DNA of 64,000 bases, taken from positions 1 to 64,000 of the forward strand of contig NZ_LXKA01000309.1 in NCBI RefSeq assembly GCF_001645125.1, read 5' to 3'. Both the position numbers and the translations under genes were made by a program. Below the pieces are notes generated by a model. It made no database searches and was not told where the DNA came from. It saw only the letters and a program-made list of their open reading frames with translations. Source of the DNA: Paraburkholderia ginsengiterrae (GTDB taxonomy: Bacteria > Pseudomonadota > Gammaproteobacteria > Burkholderiales > Burkholderiaceae). Shown here piece after piece: positions 31,688-41,474 of the stretch; position 1 is the stretch's first letter, and each line of letters starts with the position of its first letter.

Positions 31688-32929
31688 ATGGCTGTCAATT
31701 TCCCTTCCATCGATCCCGCTCAACTCCACCCCGTCGCCGGCGTTTCGCTCGGCTGGGCAGAGGCGAATATCCGCAAGCCGAACCGCAAGGACGTGCTCGT
31801 CATTTCCGTGGGCGAAGGCGCCACCGTCGGCGGCGTGTTCACGCAGAACCGTTTTTGCGCGGCGCCCGTCACCGTATGCCGTGAGAACCTGGAGCGCGTG
31901 CGCGCAGGCGGCAAGCCGATTCGCGCGCTGGTGATCAACACCGGCAACGCGAATGCGGGCACGGGCGAATCGGGCCTCGCGCATGCGCGCGAAACCTGCG
32001 CCGAACTCGCGCGTCTGGTTGACATCGCGCCGGAACAGGTGTTGCCGTTTTCGACGGGCGTGATTCTGGAGCCGCTGCCAGTCGACCGTCTGAAAGCCGG
32101 CTTGCCGGCCGCGTTGGCGAACCGCAAGGAAGCCCACTGGTACGACGCCGCGCAGGCGATTATGACCACCGACACGCTGCCCAAGGCAGCCTCGCGCCAG
32201 GTCACGATCGACGGCCACACGGTCACGCTCACCGGTATCAGCAAGGGTGCGGGCATGATCAAGCCGAACATGGCGACCATGCTTGGCTTCCTCGCGTTCG
32301 ACGCCGCGCTTGCCCAGCCGGTGCTCGACGCGCTGGTCCGGCACGTGGCGGATCGCTCGTTCAACTGCATCACGATCGACGGCGATACGTCGACCAATGA
32401 TTCGTTCATCCTGATCGCGTCGGGCAAATCGAGCCTGCCGGCGATCACGTCCACCGATTCGCCCGCTTATGCAGCGCTGCGCGACGCGGTGACGGACGTC
32501 GCCCAGACCCTCGCGCAACTGATCGTGCGCGACGGCGAAGGCGCGACCAAATTCATGACCGTGCAGGTCGAAGGCGGATCGAGCGTCGGCGAATGCCGCC
32601 AGATCGCGTATGCGATCGGCCACTCGCCGCTCGTGAAGACCGCCTTCTATGCATCGGACCCGAATCTCGGCCGCATTCTGGCGGCCATCGGCTATGCCGG
32701 CGTGGACGATCTCGACGTCGGCAAGATCGATCTGTATCTGGACGACGTGCTGGTCGCCGTTTCCGGCGGCCGCAATCCGGCCTACCGTGAAGAAGACGGC
32801 CAGCGCGTCATGAAAAAGAGCGAGATCGGCATTCGTGTCGTACTCGGGCGCGGCGATGCGCAAGCCACGATCTGGACTTGCGATCTGTCGCACGACTACG
32901 TGAGCATCAACGCCGACTATCGTTCGTAA
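31688..32929 (+). CDS. argJ: Bifunctional ornithine acetyltransferase / N-acetylglutamate synthase ArgJ
   Basis: This 413-residue enzyme transfers acetyl from N-acetylornithine to glutamate in the cyclic arginine pathway, and may also use acetyl-CoA. The precursor cuts itself between Ala and Thr in the motif [10 protein letters not shown] (Thr about 197), giving alpha and beta chains. NTGNANAGTG and [13 protein letters not shown] are also conserved. The frame is open to 31592, but [18 protein letters not shown] at 31688 is the family start. The downstream ATPase starts 41 bases later. Confidence 0.95.
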   Translation: MAVNFPSIDPAQLHPVAGVSLGWAEANIRKPNRKDVLVISVGEGATVGGVFTQNRFCAAPVTVCRENLERVRAGGKPIRALVINTGNANAGTGESGLAHARETCAELARLVDIAPEQVLPFSTGVILEPLPVDRLKAGLPAALANRKEAHWYDAAQAIMTTDTLPKAASRQVTIDGHTVTLTGISKGAGMIKPNMATMLGFLAFDAALAQPVLDALVRHVADRSFNCITIDGDTSTNDSFILIASGKSSLPAITSTDSPAYAALRDAVTDVAQTLAQLIVRDGEGATKFMTVQVEGGSSVGECRQIAYAIGHSPLVKTAFYASDPNLGRILAAIGYAGVDDLDVGKIDLYLDDVLVAVSGGRNPAYREEDGQRVMKKSEIGIRVVLGRGDAQATIWTCDLSHDYVSINADYRS

Positions 32930-32970
32930 CCAGGTTCCCTACGCGGCCTTTGGCCGCTTACCTCATAACC

Positions 32971-33840
32971 ATGGACAAACTCGAACAGTTTCTGACCCGG
33001 GCCGAAGCCGTGCTCGTCCGCCTGGAGGCGATGCTTCCGCCCGCGTCACCGGACATCGACTGGTCGGCTGCGGTCGCTTTCCGCTGGCGCAAACGCCAGG
33101 GCCGCGGCTACCTGCAGCCGGTGCCGGCTATTTCGGTGATCACGCTCGACGACCTGCAGAACATCGATCGGCAGAAAGGGTTGATCGAGCAGAACACGCG
33201 CCAGTTCGTGCACAAGCAGCCGGCCAACAACGTGCTGCTGACCGGCGCGCGCGGTACGGGCAAATCGTCGCTGATCAAGGCTTGCCTGAACGCGTACGCG
33301 AAAGACGGCCTGCGTCTGATCGAGGTGGACAAGGACGATCTGCACGACCTGGGCGATATCGTCGACCTGATCGCGCAGCGGCCGGAGCGCTTCGTGGTGT
33401 TCTGCGACGACCTGTCGTTCGAGGAAGGCGAGTCGGGCTACAAGGCGCTGAAGGTTGCGCTCGACGGCTCGGTCGCCGCGCAATCCGACAACGTGGTGAT
33501 TTACGCGACGTCGAACCGCCGCCATCTGTTGCCCGAATACATGAGCGACAACGAGACATACAAGCACACGGCGGACGGCGAGATTCACCCCGGCGAACTG
33601 GTCGAGGAGAAAATCTCGCTGTCCGAGCGCTTTGGGCTGTGGGTCAGTTTCTACCCGTTCAAGCAGGACGATTACCTGTCGATCATTGCCCATTGGCTGC
33701 GGCATTTTGGTTGCGATGACGCCGAAGTCGAAGCGGCACGCGGCGATGCGTTGGTGTGGGCGCTCGAGCGTGGGTCGCGGTCGGGCCGGGTTGCGTGGCA
33801 GTTCGCGCGCGACTGGTCCGGCCGTAAGACTTCAGCGTGA
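32971..33840 (+). CDS. ATP-binding protein of the DUF815 family
   Basis: This 289-residue predicted AAA-like ATPase has Walker A GARGTGKSS (about 92-100) and a Walker B-like FVVFCDDLSFEEGES. It also has VVIYATSNRRHLLPEYMSDN and the sensor-like SLSERFGLWVSFYPFKQDDYLSI. The family is widespread but its cellular role is not established. The frame is open before 32971, but MDKLEQFLTRAEAVLVRLE is the likely start, after argJ's stop and a small GCGGCC/GGCCGC hairpin. Its stop overlaps the GTG start of the Nudix gene, suggesting coupling. Confidence 0.8.
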   Translation: MDKLEQFLTRAEAVLVRLEAMLPPASPDIDWSAAVAFRWRKRQGRGYLQPVPAISVITLDDLQNIDRQKGLIEQNTRQFVHKQPANNVLLTGARGTGKSSLIKACLNAYAKDGLRLIEVDKDDLHDLGDIVDLIAQRPERFVVFCDDLSFEEGESGYKALKVALDGSVAAQSDNVVIYATSNRRHLLPEYMSDNETYKHTADGEIHPGELVEEKISLSERFGLWVSFYPFKQDDYLSIIAHWLRHFGCDDAEVEAARGDALVWALERGSRSGRVAWQFARDWSGRKTSA

Positions 33841-34283
33841 GCGACGGCATGAACCAAGGCACGAACGATACCCAGGTGAACGCCGCCGGCCGCAAGGTGA
33901 CGGAAGTCGCTGTCGGCGTGCTGGTTCAGCCGGATGGGCGCTATCTGCTGGCGCAGCGCCCGGCGGGCAAGCCGTACGAGGGCTACTGGGAGTTTCCGGG
34001 CGGCAAGCTGGAAGCCGGGGAGTCAGTCGAGGCGGCGCTCGCGCGTGAGTTGCACGAGGAGCTGGGTATCGACGTCGAAGCGTGCCACCTCTGGCATACG
34101 CTCGAACACGACTATCCGCACGCCTATGTGCGGCTCTTTTTCTGCAAGGTGACGCAGTGGTCCGGCGAGCCGCACGGCCGTGAAGGTCAGGCCTTTGTCT
34201 GGCAGACGCTGCCCGCGGATGTCGAGCCGCTTCTGCCGGCAACCATCCCCGTGCTGGAATGGCTCGCGGCAGAAAAGAACTGA
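33837..34283 (+). CDS. MutT-like Nudix hydrolase (8-oxo-dGTP diphosphatase type)
   Basis: This 148-residue Nudix protein has the box GGKLEAGESVEAALARELHE followed by ELGI (about 55-78), containing the catalytic REXXEE pattern. VAVGVLVQPDGRYLLAQRPAGKPYEGYWEFPGG is close to MutT, which removes oxidised dGTP from the nucleotide pool. The GTG at 33837 overlaps the ATPase stop (GTGA); an ATG at 33849 (MNQGTND) is the alternative. Neither has a strong ribosome site. In related genomes this region also carries secA and argJ, so the link is genomic rather than clearly functional. Confidence 0.82.
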   Translation: MSDGMNQGTNDTQVNAAGRKVTEVAVGVLVQPDGRYLLAQRPAGKPYEGYWEFPGGKLEAGESVEAALARELHEELGIDVEACHLWHTLEHDYPHAYVRLFFCKVTQWSGEPHGREGQAFVWQTLPADVEPLLPATIPVLEWLAAEKN

Positions 34284-34311
34284 AGGGCGGATGGAAGGGC
34301 GCTCGGGAGTG

Positions 34312-34331
34312 GGCGCTGCGCTAGCAGCGCC
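34312..34331. terminator. Hairpin between convergent Nudix and yacG genes
   Basis: A perfect 8-bp stem GGCGCTGC / GCAGCGCC with a GCTA loop lies between two converging genes. There is no T run on either strand, so termination is only a possibility. Confidence 0.35.
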
Positions 34332-34372
34332 GGCCCGTGCGGCCCCCAGGTAGCCCACGCCGCGGGCTTCGC

Positions 34373-34570
34373 TCAATGTGGGTTGTAGTCCCCACCGGGC
34401 GCTTCGTCCGACGACGCTTCCTGATCGGTCCCGCCGATCTTGTACTTCTCAGCGGCCCAGGCGCCGAGATCGATCTGCTTGCAGCGGTCTGAGCAGAAAG
34501 GGCGGAAACGGTTTTCAGGGGTCCAGCGGACGTCCTTTCCGCAAGTGGGGCATTTGACGACGGTAGGCAT
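34373..34570 (-). CDS. yacG: DNA gyrase inhibitor YacG
   Basis: This 65-residue zinc protein has four ligands in the order CPTC (Cys7, Cys10) and CSDRC (Cys26, Cys30), with [21 protein letters not shown] between and after. E. coli YacG binds GyrB and inhibits gyrase. The C-terminal part ([15 protein letters not shown]) is acidic and variable. It is the last gene of the pilBCD-coaE-zapD-yacG block, 114 bases after zapD, the usual order in proteobacteria. Confidence 0.9.
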   Translation of the reverse strand: MPTVVKCPTCGKDVRWTPENRFRPFCSDRCKQIDLGAWAAEKYKIGGTDQEASSDEAPGGDYNPH

Positions 34571-34684
34571 ACGGTCAGACAGTCAATCGCAAACGGAACA
34601 AGTAACGAATATAGGGGCATTTTTCGCCCTGTTAAAGGCGAGCCTCTTCGATTCAGCTTAACCAGGTGAATGCTGCAGACTTGC

Positions 34685-35485
<801 letters not shown>

Positions 35486-35633
35486 CTAATGCCGTGGGAC
35501 TACCCTAGCAATCACGCACTTTTTCCGCACGGCTTTGCAACTTTTTTCGCGTGTTTCGGGCAGTTTTCAACGCGCTTTGGCAGACGCATCACCGCGAAGT
35601 TCAACCGGGATTTCCCGGGGTGTCACGGCGGCG

Positions 35634-36236
35634 TCACGCGCCGGCGAGCGACAGGTACACGCGGTGCTGCGCGTCCACTTGAGCCTTGAGCGTGTCGAGC
35701 GGCGCATTGTCGTTGTCGATCACGTCGTCGGCCGCGGCGAGGCGCGCTTCGCGGGTGGCCTGGCGGGCAATGATCGCCAGCACCTGATCGCGGCTGAAGC
35801 TGTTGCGGCTCATCACGCGCGAGATCTGCGTCTCGACGCTGCAATCGACTGTCAGCACCCGGCTCACGCGGGTTTTCCAACTGCCGGACTCGACCAGCAG
35901 CGGCACCACCACAATCACATAAGGGCCTTGCGCCTCGCGTTGCTCCCGTTCGGTCTCCGCACGAATCAATGGATGCGTAATGCCTTCGAGACGCTTGCGC
36001 GCACGCTCGTCGCTGAAGACGAGGGTGCGCATGCGGGCGCGGTCGAGCGAGCCGTCAGGCGCGACGAATTCCTCGCCGAACTCGGCGGCGATCTGCGGCA
36101 TTGCTATGCCACCGGGCGCGGTGATGCGGTGCGCGATCACGTCGGTGTCGACGAGTGGCACGCCATGCCCGGCGAACAGGTTGGCGACGGTCGATTTGCC
36201 GCTGCCGATGCCGCCGGTCAGCCCAACAACAAACAT
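35634..36236 (-). CDS. coaE: Dephospho-CoA kinase CoaE
   Basis: This 200-residue P-loop kinase catalyses the last step of coenzyme A synthesis. Walker A is [11 protein letters not shown] (5-15), followed by [16 protein letters not shown] and the LID region [33 protein letters not shown] and the C-terminal [16 protein letters not shown] are also typical. It starts 3 bases after the pilD stop, so the two are probably cotranscribed. Confidence 0.95.
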   Translation of the reverse strand: MFVVGLTGGIGSGKSTVANLFAGHGVPLVDTDVIAHRITAPGGIAMPQIAAEFGEEFVAPDGSLDRARMRTLVFSDERARKRLEGITHPLIRAETEREQREAQGPYVIVVVPLLVESGSWKTRVSRVLTVDCSVETQISRVMSRNSFSRDQVLAIIARQATREARLAAADDVIDNDNAPLDTLKAQVDAQHRVYLSLAGA

Positions 36237-36239
36237 GCG

Positions 36240-37190
36240 TCAGCCTCCCAGAGCGAGGTAAAGCGGTGTGCCGAGAAAGAGGGTGATTGCCCCGCCGGCA
36301 GCAAGAAACGGCCCGAACGGCAACGGTTCTTCAAAGCGCATGCGGCCACGCCATGTTGCCAGCAAACCGATTACCGCGCCGGCTACCGCCCCGATCAGCA
36401 CGATCTGCGGCAGCGCTGCCCAGCCGAGCCACGCGCCAAGTGCGGCAAGCAGTTTGAAATCACCGTAGCCCATGCCTTCCACACCGCGCACGAGGCGAAA
36501 CAGCCAATGTACCGCCCACAGCACCAGATAGCCGAAGATCGCGCCGAGCACCGCGTCGTGCAGGTTCGTGAACATGCCGTTGAAGTTGACGATAATGCCC
36601 GCCCACAGCAGAGGCAGCGTCATCGAGTCGGGTAGCAGGTGAGTGTCGATGTCGATCGCGCTCATTGCAAGCAATGCCGCACACAGGCCAAAGGCCGCGA
36701 GCGCCATCAGGGTCGGTCCGAACAGCGCGAGCGTGCCGACGGCGAACGCCGCGCTGGCAATCTCGAGCAGCGGATAGCGCAGGCTCACGCGTGTCTTGCA
36801 CGCGGAGCAACGCCCTCGCAGCAGCAGGTAGCTCAGTACTGGCAGATTCTCCCACGCGCTCAGCACGTGGCCGCAGTGAGGACAGGCGCTGCGCGGCACC
36901 CACAGGTTGTAGCGCGCCGGGAGGCCGTCTTCTTGCACGGGTTCGTCGGCGGACTCGCTGATTTCCGCGCGCCACGCACGGTCGAGCATGATCGGCAGCC
37001 GATGCACGACCACGTTCAGAAAGCTGCCGATCACGAGCCCGAACACGATGGCGAACGTGATCCGCAGGCCCGCCGGCAAGCTGTTGACTGCCATGCCGAG
37101 ACCGGTTGCGAAGTGGTCGATACGGTCGGGCAATAAGGCCGACAGCAGGCTGGAAGATGTTTCTGGCACGAGTGGATTAGTCGCCTGCAT
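36240..37190 (-). CDS. pilD: Prepilin leader peptidase / N-methyltransferase PilD
   Basis: This 316-residue polytopic membrane aspartyl protease cuts the leader of type IV prepilins and type II pseudopilins and methylates the new N-terminus. The cytoplasmic loop has the zinc cysteines CPHC (Cys103, Cys106) and CSAC (Cys128, Cys131). The two catalytic aspartates lie in AIDIDTHLLPD and GMGYGDFKLL. The frame extends to 37625 through pilC, but MQATNPLVPETSSSL at 37190 is taken as the start because it is followed by the first membrane helix (FAIVFGLVIGSFLNVVV). Confidence 0.94.
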   Translation of the reverse strand: MQATNPLVPETSSSLLSALLPDRIDHFATGLGMAVNSLPAGLRITFAIVFGLVIGSFLNVVVHRLPIMLDRAWRAEISESADEPVQEDGLPARYNLWVPRSACPHCGHVLSAWENLPVLSYLLLRGRCSACKTRVSLRYPLLEIASAAFAVGTLALFGPTLMALAAFGLCAALLAMSAIDIDTHLLPDSMTLPLLWAGIIVNFNGMFTNLHDAVLGAIFGYLVLWAVHWLFRLVRGVEGMGYGDFKLLAALGAWLGWAALPQIVLIGAVAGAVIGLLATWRGRMRFEEPLPFGPFLAAGGAITLFLGTPLYLALGG

Positions 37191-37216
37191 AGTTAAAGGG
37201 GGATTCGGCTGCGATC

Positions 37217-38446
37217 CTACACCACGTTGCCGAGTTGAATGATGGGAAGATACATCGCGATCACGAGGCCGCCGACCAGCGCTCCCAGCACCATGATGAC
37301 GAGAGGTTCGCACAGGCTCGAGAGCGTGCCGATCTTTTCGTCTACCTGACGATCGGCGAGCGACGCGACGTCGATCAGCATGGTGTCGAGCGCGCCGGAC
37401 TCCTCGGCAACCGCGATGGGCTGCACCACCGCGGGAGGAAAGCAGCGCGCAGCGCGCATGGCCGCGGCGAGCCGTTCGCCGCGCCGCAGCCGCGCGGCGA
37501 TGTCCACCGTGGCATGGTCGAAGAAGGCGTTGCCGGTGGCGTGCGAGAGCGAATCGAACGCGTCGGCCAAAGGTGTGCCGGCCGACAGCAATGTGCCGAG
37601 CGCGCGGCTCCAGCGCGCCGCACACAGCGTTCGCAACAACGGGCCGGCGACCGGCATTTTCAGCGATAGTCGTGCGAACCGGAGACGTGCGGCTTCGGAA
37701 CGTCGAAGCAGAAACGTCATAGCCGAGCTAGCCGCGAAGATCATGGCAATGGCCGGCACGCTCCATCGCGCCGCGCCGGACGACAATGCCAGCACGAACA
37801 GCGTCGGTGCGGGCAGCCGCGCGCCGAAGCCGTCGAAGATCTGTTTGAAAGTCGGCACGACCCACACTAGCAATGCCGCGGTAATGGCCACTGCGAGCAC
37901 AAGGATCGCGATTGGATAGGTCAACGCTGCGCGCACTTTGGCACGCTGCGCGGCGGCGCGTTCGCGGTCATCGGCGATGCGGGCGAGGACGGCCGGCAGG
38001 GCTCCGGCTGCTTCGCCGACTTCGACGAGTTGGCAATACAACTCGCTGAATTGTGCCGGGTGGCGCTGCAGCGCCGCCGAAAAACGCAGGCCGCCAGTGA
38101 TATCGCGCGCGAGTGCGCTCACGATTCGCGGCATCCCCTGGCGCGGCGACGTTTGTGCTTGCGCCAACAGCTCCAGGGCGGGCGCGAGCGGCAGCCCGGC
38201 GCGCAACAGGCTGGCGAGTTGCCGCGTGAACAGCGTGACCTCCGTGGCACTGGCGCTCGGTCGCGGCGCGGGTCCATGTGCCGTGAGTTCGACGACGAAC
38301 ACGTTGTCGCGTTTAAGCACCGCGCGCGCGATGGCAGCGTCCGGCGCAATGAGTGCGCCGTTTTTCCGCACGCCGTTGGCGTCGACACCGCGCCATTTGA
38401 AGCGCAGGTCGGAGGCCGGCGGCCGATGGAGCATGGCCGTGCTCAT
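37217..38446 (-). CDS. pilC: Type IV pilus inner-membrane platform protein PilC
   Basis: This 409-residue GspF/PilC protein is the membrane platform on which PilB acts. It has two homologous cytoplasmic helical domains, the first with FTRQLASLLRAGLPLAPALELL and the second with RALGTLLSAGTPLADAFDSLS. Three membrane segments are visible, near 173-196, 218-240 and 380-402. It overlaps pilB by ATGA and precedes pilD by 26 bases. Confidence 0.92.
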   Translation of the reverse strand: MSTAMLHRPPASDLRFKWRGVDANGVRKNGALIAPDAAIARAVLKRDNVFVVELTAHGPAPRPSASATEVTLFTRQLASLLRAGLPLAPALELLAQAQTSPRQGMPRIVSALARDITGGLRFSAALQRHPAQFSELYCQLVEVGEAAGALPAVLARIADDRERAAAQRAKVRAALTYPIAILVLAVAITAALLVWVVPTFKQIFDGFGARLPAPTLFVLALSSGAARWSVPAIAMIFAASSAMTFLLRRSEAARLRFARLSLKMPVAGPLLRTLCAARWSRALGTLLSAGTPLADAFDSLSHATGNAFFDHATVDIAARLRRGERLAAAMRAARCFPPAVVQPIAVAEESGALDTMLIDVASLADRQVDEKIGTLSSLCEPLVIMVLGALVGGLVIAMYLPIIQLGNVV

Positions 38447-39738
38447 GCGACCTCGGTGGCGGCCAGCGCTTCGACGAGACTGGTGGTGCCGTCGCGCACC
38501 CGCGCCAACGCAGCGTCGCGCAAAGTCGCCACCTGCTCAGTCTGTGCGAGCCGTGCGAGTTCGTGGGTCCCGGCGTTCGCCACGATCAGCTCTCGCATGG
38601 CATCGGACACGGGCATCACCTGATGAACGCCGACGCGGCCCCGGTAGCCGATGCCGTGGCACGCCGGACAGCCGGTCGCGGTATAGGGCTGCCAGCCGTC
38701 GAGCTGAGACTCGGTAAAACCCGCTGCTCGTAGCGAGGCCACCGACTGTGGCGCAGGTGCCCGGCATGCGACGCACAGGCGACGCACCAGCCGCTGCGCA
38801 GTCACCATCCTCAGTGCGGCGGCGAGGTTGTATGGCTCGACGCCGATATCGATCAGACGGGCAACTGCCGCCGGCGCGTCGTTCGTATGCAGGGTCGACA
38901 AAACGAGGTGGCCGGTTTGCGCCGCTTTGACGGCGACGTCGGCGGTCTCCTCATCGCGGATTTCGCCCACCATGATTACGTCGGGGTCCTGACGGAGAAA
39001 GGCGCGCAACGCCACCGCGAAGGTCAGGCCAGCTTTTTCGCGCACGCTGACCTGGTTGATGCCGGCCAACTGGATCTCCGCCGGATCTTCCACCGAGCAA
39101 AGATTGCGCGCCTCGCCGTTCAGCATGTTCAGGAAGCAGTAAAGCGACAAGGTCTTGCCGCTGCCGGTCGGTCCGGTGACTAGCATGAGACCGTGCGGCG
39201 CGCGAATCGCGGCATCGACCGTCTCGCGCTGGCGCGGATCGAGGCCGAGCGAGTCGAGTGACAGATTGGCAGGTAGCGCGTCGAGTCGCCGCAGCACGAG
39301 CTTTTCGCCGAATAGCGTAGGCAGCGAGTTGACGCGATAGTCTTCGACCTGACCTGGCGAAGTGGCAATGCGCAGCCGCCCGTCCTGCGGCACCCTGCGC
39401 TCGGCGATGTCCATGCGTGCGAGAACCTTGACGCGCGTAATGAACGCGTCGCGCAGATGCGCCGGCGGCGGCGCGATCTCATGCAACACGCCGTCGATTC
39501 GCAAGCGCACACGCCAGCCGTGTTCAGCCGGTTCGATGTGCAGGTCCGACGCGTTGCGGCGGGTCGCTTCCTGCAACGTCTCAGTCAGCAGACGCACGGC
39601 GGGCGCATTGTCGGGATCGGCGAGACTAGCTGTGCTCGCGTCCGCGGCCAATGAGTTGGGCTTAGCCCTCGCTGGGAATTCCTGGTGATGCGCAATGGGG
39701 CGCGGCGTTGACGCCGCAGCTTGAGAAGACGCTTGCAT
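38443..39738 (-). CDS. pilB: Type IV pilus extension ATPase PilB (GspE family, short form)
   Basis: This 431-residue secretion ATPase powers pilus assembly. Walker A is GPTGSGKT (189-196). The Asp box is SVEDPAEIQL, Walker B is DPDVIMVGEIRDEETADVA and the His box is GHLVLSTLHTNDA. A zinc site CVAC...CPAC lies near 343-376. It is about 130 residues shorter than P. aeruginosa PilB (566) and lacks most of the N-terminal T2SSE_N (MshEN) domain. GspE of a type II system is an alternative, but the adjacent pilC and pilD favour pili. Confidence 0.88.
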   Translation of the reverse strand: MQASSQAAASTPRPIAHHQEFPARAKPNSLAADASTASLADPDNAPAVRLLTETLQEATRRNASDLHIEPAEHGWRVRLRIDGVLHEIAPPPAHLRDAFITRVKVLARMDIAERRVPQDGRLRIATSPGQVEDYRVNSLPTLFGEKLVLRRLDALPANLSLDSLGLDPRQRETVDAAIRAPHGLMLVTGPTGSGKTLSLYCFLNMLNGEARNLCSVEDPAEIQLAGINQVSVREKAGLTFAVALRAFLRQDPDVIMVGEIRDEETADVAVKAAQTGHLVLSTLHTNDAPAAVARLIDIGVEPYNLAAALRMVTAQRLVRRLCVACRAPAPQSVASLRAAGFTESQLDGWQPYTATGCPACHGIGYRGRVGVHQVMPVSDAMRELIVANAGTHELARLAQTEQVATLRDAALARVRDGTTSLVEALAATEVA

Positions 39739-39858
39739 GAGAAACCGGTGATGAGCCGCCTGTAGAACACGATGGCCTTATCTTCCGGGACGGCAGCGGG
39801 CGCCGCTACTCAGCCAATCGGCTAATGGCGCCCCCCGCATTCATGTGCGATGCTCCGT

Positions 39859-41157
39859 CTAGCCGCGCAGTGCTTTGCCGGCCTTCGCCCGTGACGGCGG
39901 TTTGAACAGCTTGACGGTCCGGATCGCCTGATCGTCGCTGCGCATCACTTCGAGTTTGACCTCGCCGATCTGCACGCACACGTCGCCGTCGGGAATGTCT
40001 TCGAGAATTTCGAGGATCAGACCGTTGAGGGTTTTCGGTCCGTCGGTCGGCAGTGCGAGTTGCAGCCAGCGGTTCAGCTCGCGCAGCGGCATGCTGCCCG
40101 CCACGATGCATTCGCCGCTCTCGTTCCAGCCGCCGCGGGAATTAGCGCCGCGCGGAATCGACGTGGTGAACTCGCCGATCAGCTCTTCGATGATGTCTTC
40201 CGGCGTGACGAGGCCTTGTAACTCGCCGTACTCGTTGACGACCAGCGCCGTCCGATGGCGGCTCTCCTGGAAGTACTGCAGTTGCTGAAACACCGGCGTG
40301 CCGGTGGGCACGAAATACGGCTCGGCCAGCAACTCGCGCAACGTCTCGCGCTCCAGCTCCTGGTTGTGCAGCGCGGCCAGCGTCTTGCGCACGTGCAGGA
40401 CGCCGAGCACGCGGTCGATGTCGCCTTGATAGACGATCAGCTTGTTGTGATAGCAGGTTTCCAGCTGATGCAGGATCTGTTCGAACGGCGCGTCGAAGTC
40501 GAGCGCCTCGATGCGGCGGCGCGGGATCATCACGTCGTCCACGGAAATATTTTCGAGGTCGAACAGGTTCAGCAGAATGCTGCGGTGCTTGGTCGGCATG
40601 AAGCTGCCCGACTCGAGCACGATAGTGCGCAGTTCTTCGGTGGAGAGGCGCTGTTCATGAGCGCCTTTCGTGTTGATGCGCAGCACGCGCAAGATAGCGT
40701 TCGCGAACAGATTGACGAACCAGACGAGCGGCTTGGCGACACGCATCATCGGCGCGATCAACAGGCTGGCCGGCAGCGCAATTTTCTCAGGGAATGTTGC
40801 GCCGACGATTTTCGGCGTGATCTCCGCGAACACGATAATCAGAAACGCGACGATGCCGGTTGCGATCGACAGTACCAGGTTGTTGCGGCCGAACGTATGC
40901 AACGCGATCGAGGTGGTGAGCACCGGAATGATCGTATTGAACAGATTGTTGCCGATCAGCACGACGCTCAGCAGTTGATCGGTGCGCGCGAGAAGGCCCT
41001 GAGTGGTCTTCGCACCGAGCGCGTTCTGATTGGCGAGATGTTTCAGGCGATGGCGGTTGAGCGCCATCATCGCCGTTTCGGAAATCGAGAAAAAACTGGA
41101 GCAGATAAGCAGCAGAAAGACGGCGCCAATCTGCGCCCATAAGGGAAGTTGTTCCAC
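39859..41157 (-). CDS. CNNM/CBS-pair transporter-like protein (CorC/HlyC family, YfjD-like)
   Basis: This 432-residue inner-membrane protein has an N-terminal DUF21 (CNNM) domain with four hydrophobic segments (AQIGAVFLLLICSSFFSISETAM at the start). Two CBS domains follow (VDDVMIPRRRIEAL and HRTALVVNEYGELQGLVTPEDIIEELIG), then a CorC_HlyC C-terminal domain (GPKTLNGLILEILEDIPDGDVCV). Relatives are linked to Mg/Co efflux. No ATG precedes the conserved start; the GTG at 41157 (VEQLPLWAQIGAV) is the best candidate, though without a clear ribosome site. Confidence 0.82.
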   Translation of the reverse strand: MEQLPLWAQIGAVFLLLICSSFFSISETAMMALNRHRLKHLANQNALGAKTTQGLLARTDQLLSVVLIGNNLFNTIIPVLTTSIALHTFGRNNLVLSIATGIVAFLIIVFAEITPKIVGATFPEKIALPASLLIAPMMRVAKPLVWFVNLFANAILRVLRINTKGAHEQRLSTEELRTIVLESGSFMPTKHRSILLNLFDLENISVDDVMIPRRRIEALDFDAPFEQILHQLETCYHNKLIVYQGDIDRVLGVLHVRKTLAALHNQELERETLRELLAEPYFVPTGTPVFQQLQYFQESRHRTALVVNEYGELQGLVTPEDIIEELIGEFTTSIPRGANSRGGWNESGECIVAGSMPLRELNRWLQLALPTDGPKTLNGLILEILEDIPDGDVCVQIGEVKLEVMRSDDQAIRTVKLFKPPSRAKAGKALRG

Positions 41158-41292
41158 GCGTCGTGAAGGATAGGGGGAAGGATGGAGAGAATATAGCAGA
41201 GGGGGATGGGCGAGCCGTTCCGCTGTGTGGGCCGGAAGCCAACGGTACGTTCGTTCCGGGCACTCGGGACTACAAAAACCGCGACCCAAAAC

Positions 41293-41323
41293 AAAAAACC
41301 GCCGAGCAAGCTGGGCGGTTTTT
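41293..41323 (-). terminator. tRNA-Pro terminator
   Basis: Arms AAAAACCGCC and GGCGGTTTTT flank a 10-base loop, with a T run on - (plus-strand A run from 41293). It lies 27 bases after the tRNA 3' end. Confidence 0.88.
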
Positions 41324-41349
41324 CTAGCCTTGAACTAACAAGGAAAATC

Positions 41350-41426
41350 TGGTCGGGGTGAGAGGATTCGAACCTCCGGCCTCTACGTCCCGAACGTAGC
41401 GCTCTACCAGGCTAAGCTACACCCCG
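41350..41426 (-). tRNA. tRNA-Pro (CGG)
   Basis: This 77-base tRNA has acceptor arms CGGGGTG / CACCCCG, a D arm with AGCCTGGTAGAGC, an anticodon stem CTACG/CGTAG around TTCGGGA (anticodon CGG at 41390-41392 complement) and a T arm GGTTCGAATCC. The 3' CCA is encoded. It decodes CCG. It is transcribed on - and has its own terminator. Confidence 0.96.
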
Positions 41427-41474
41427 ATTTGTACTGCAGACTCGATTCAGACTAAGCCAGCGTTTCAGTCTCGT

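Noticed and set aside
37191-37625. N-terminal extension of PilD to 461 residues
   Set aside because: The extension is antisense-like reading of another frame of pilC and adds Arg/His-rich sequence; the family start is at 37190.
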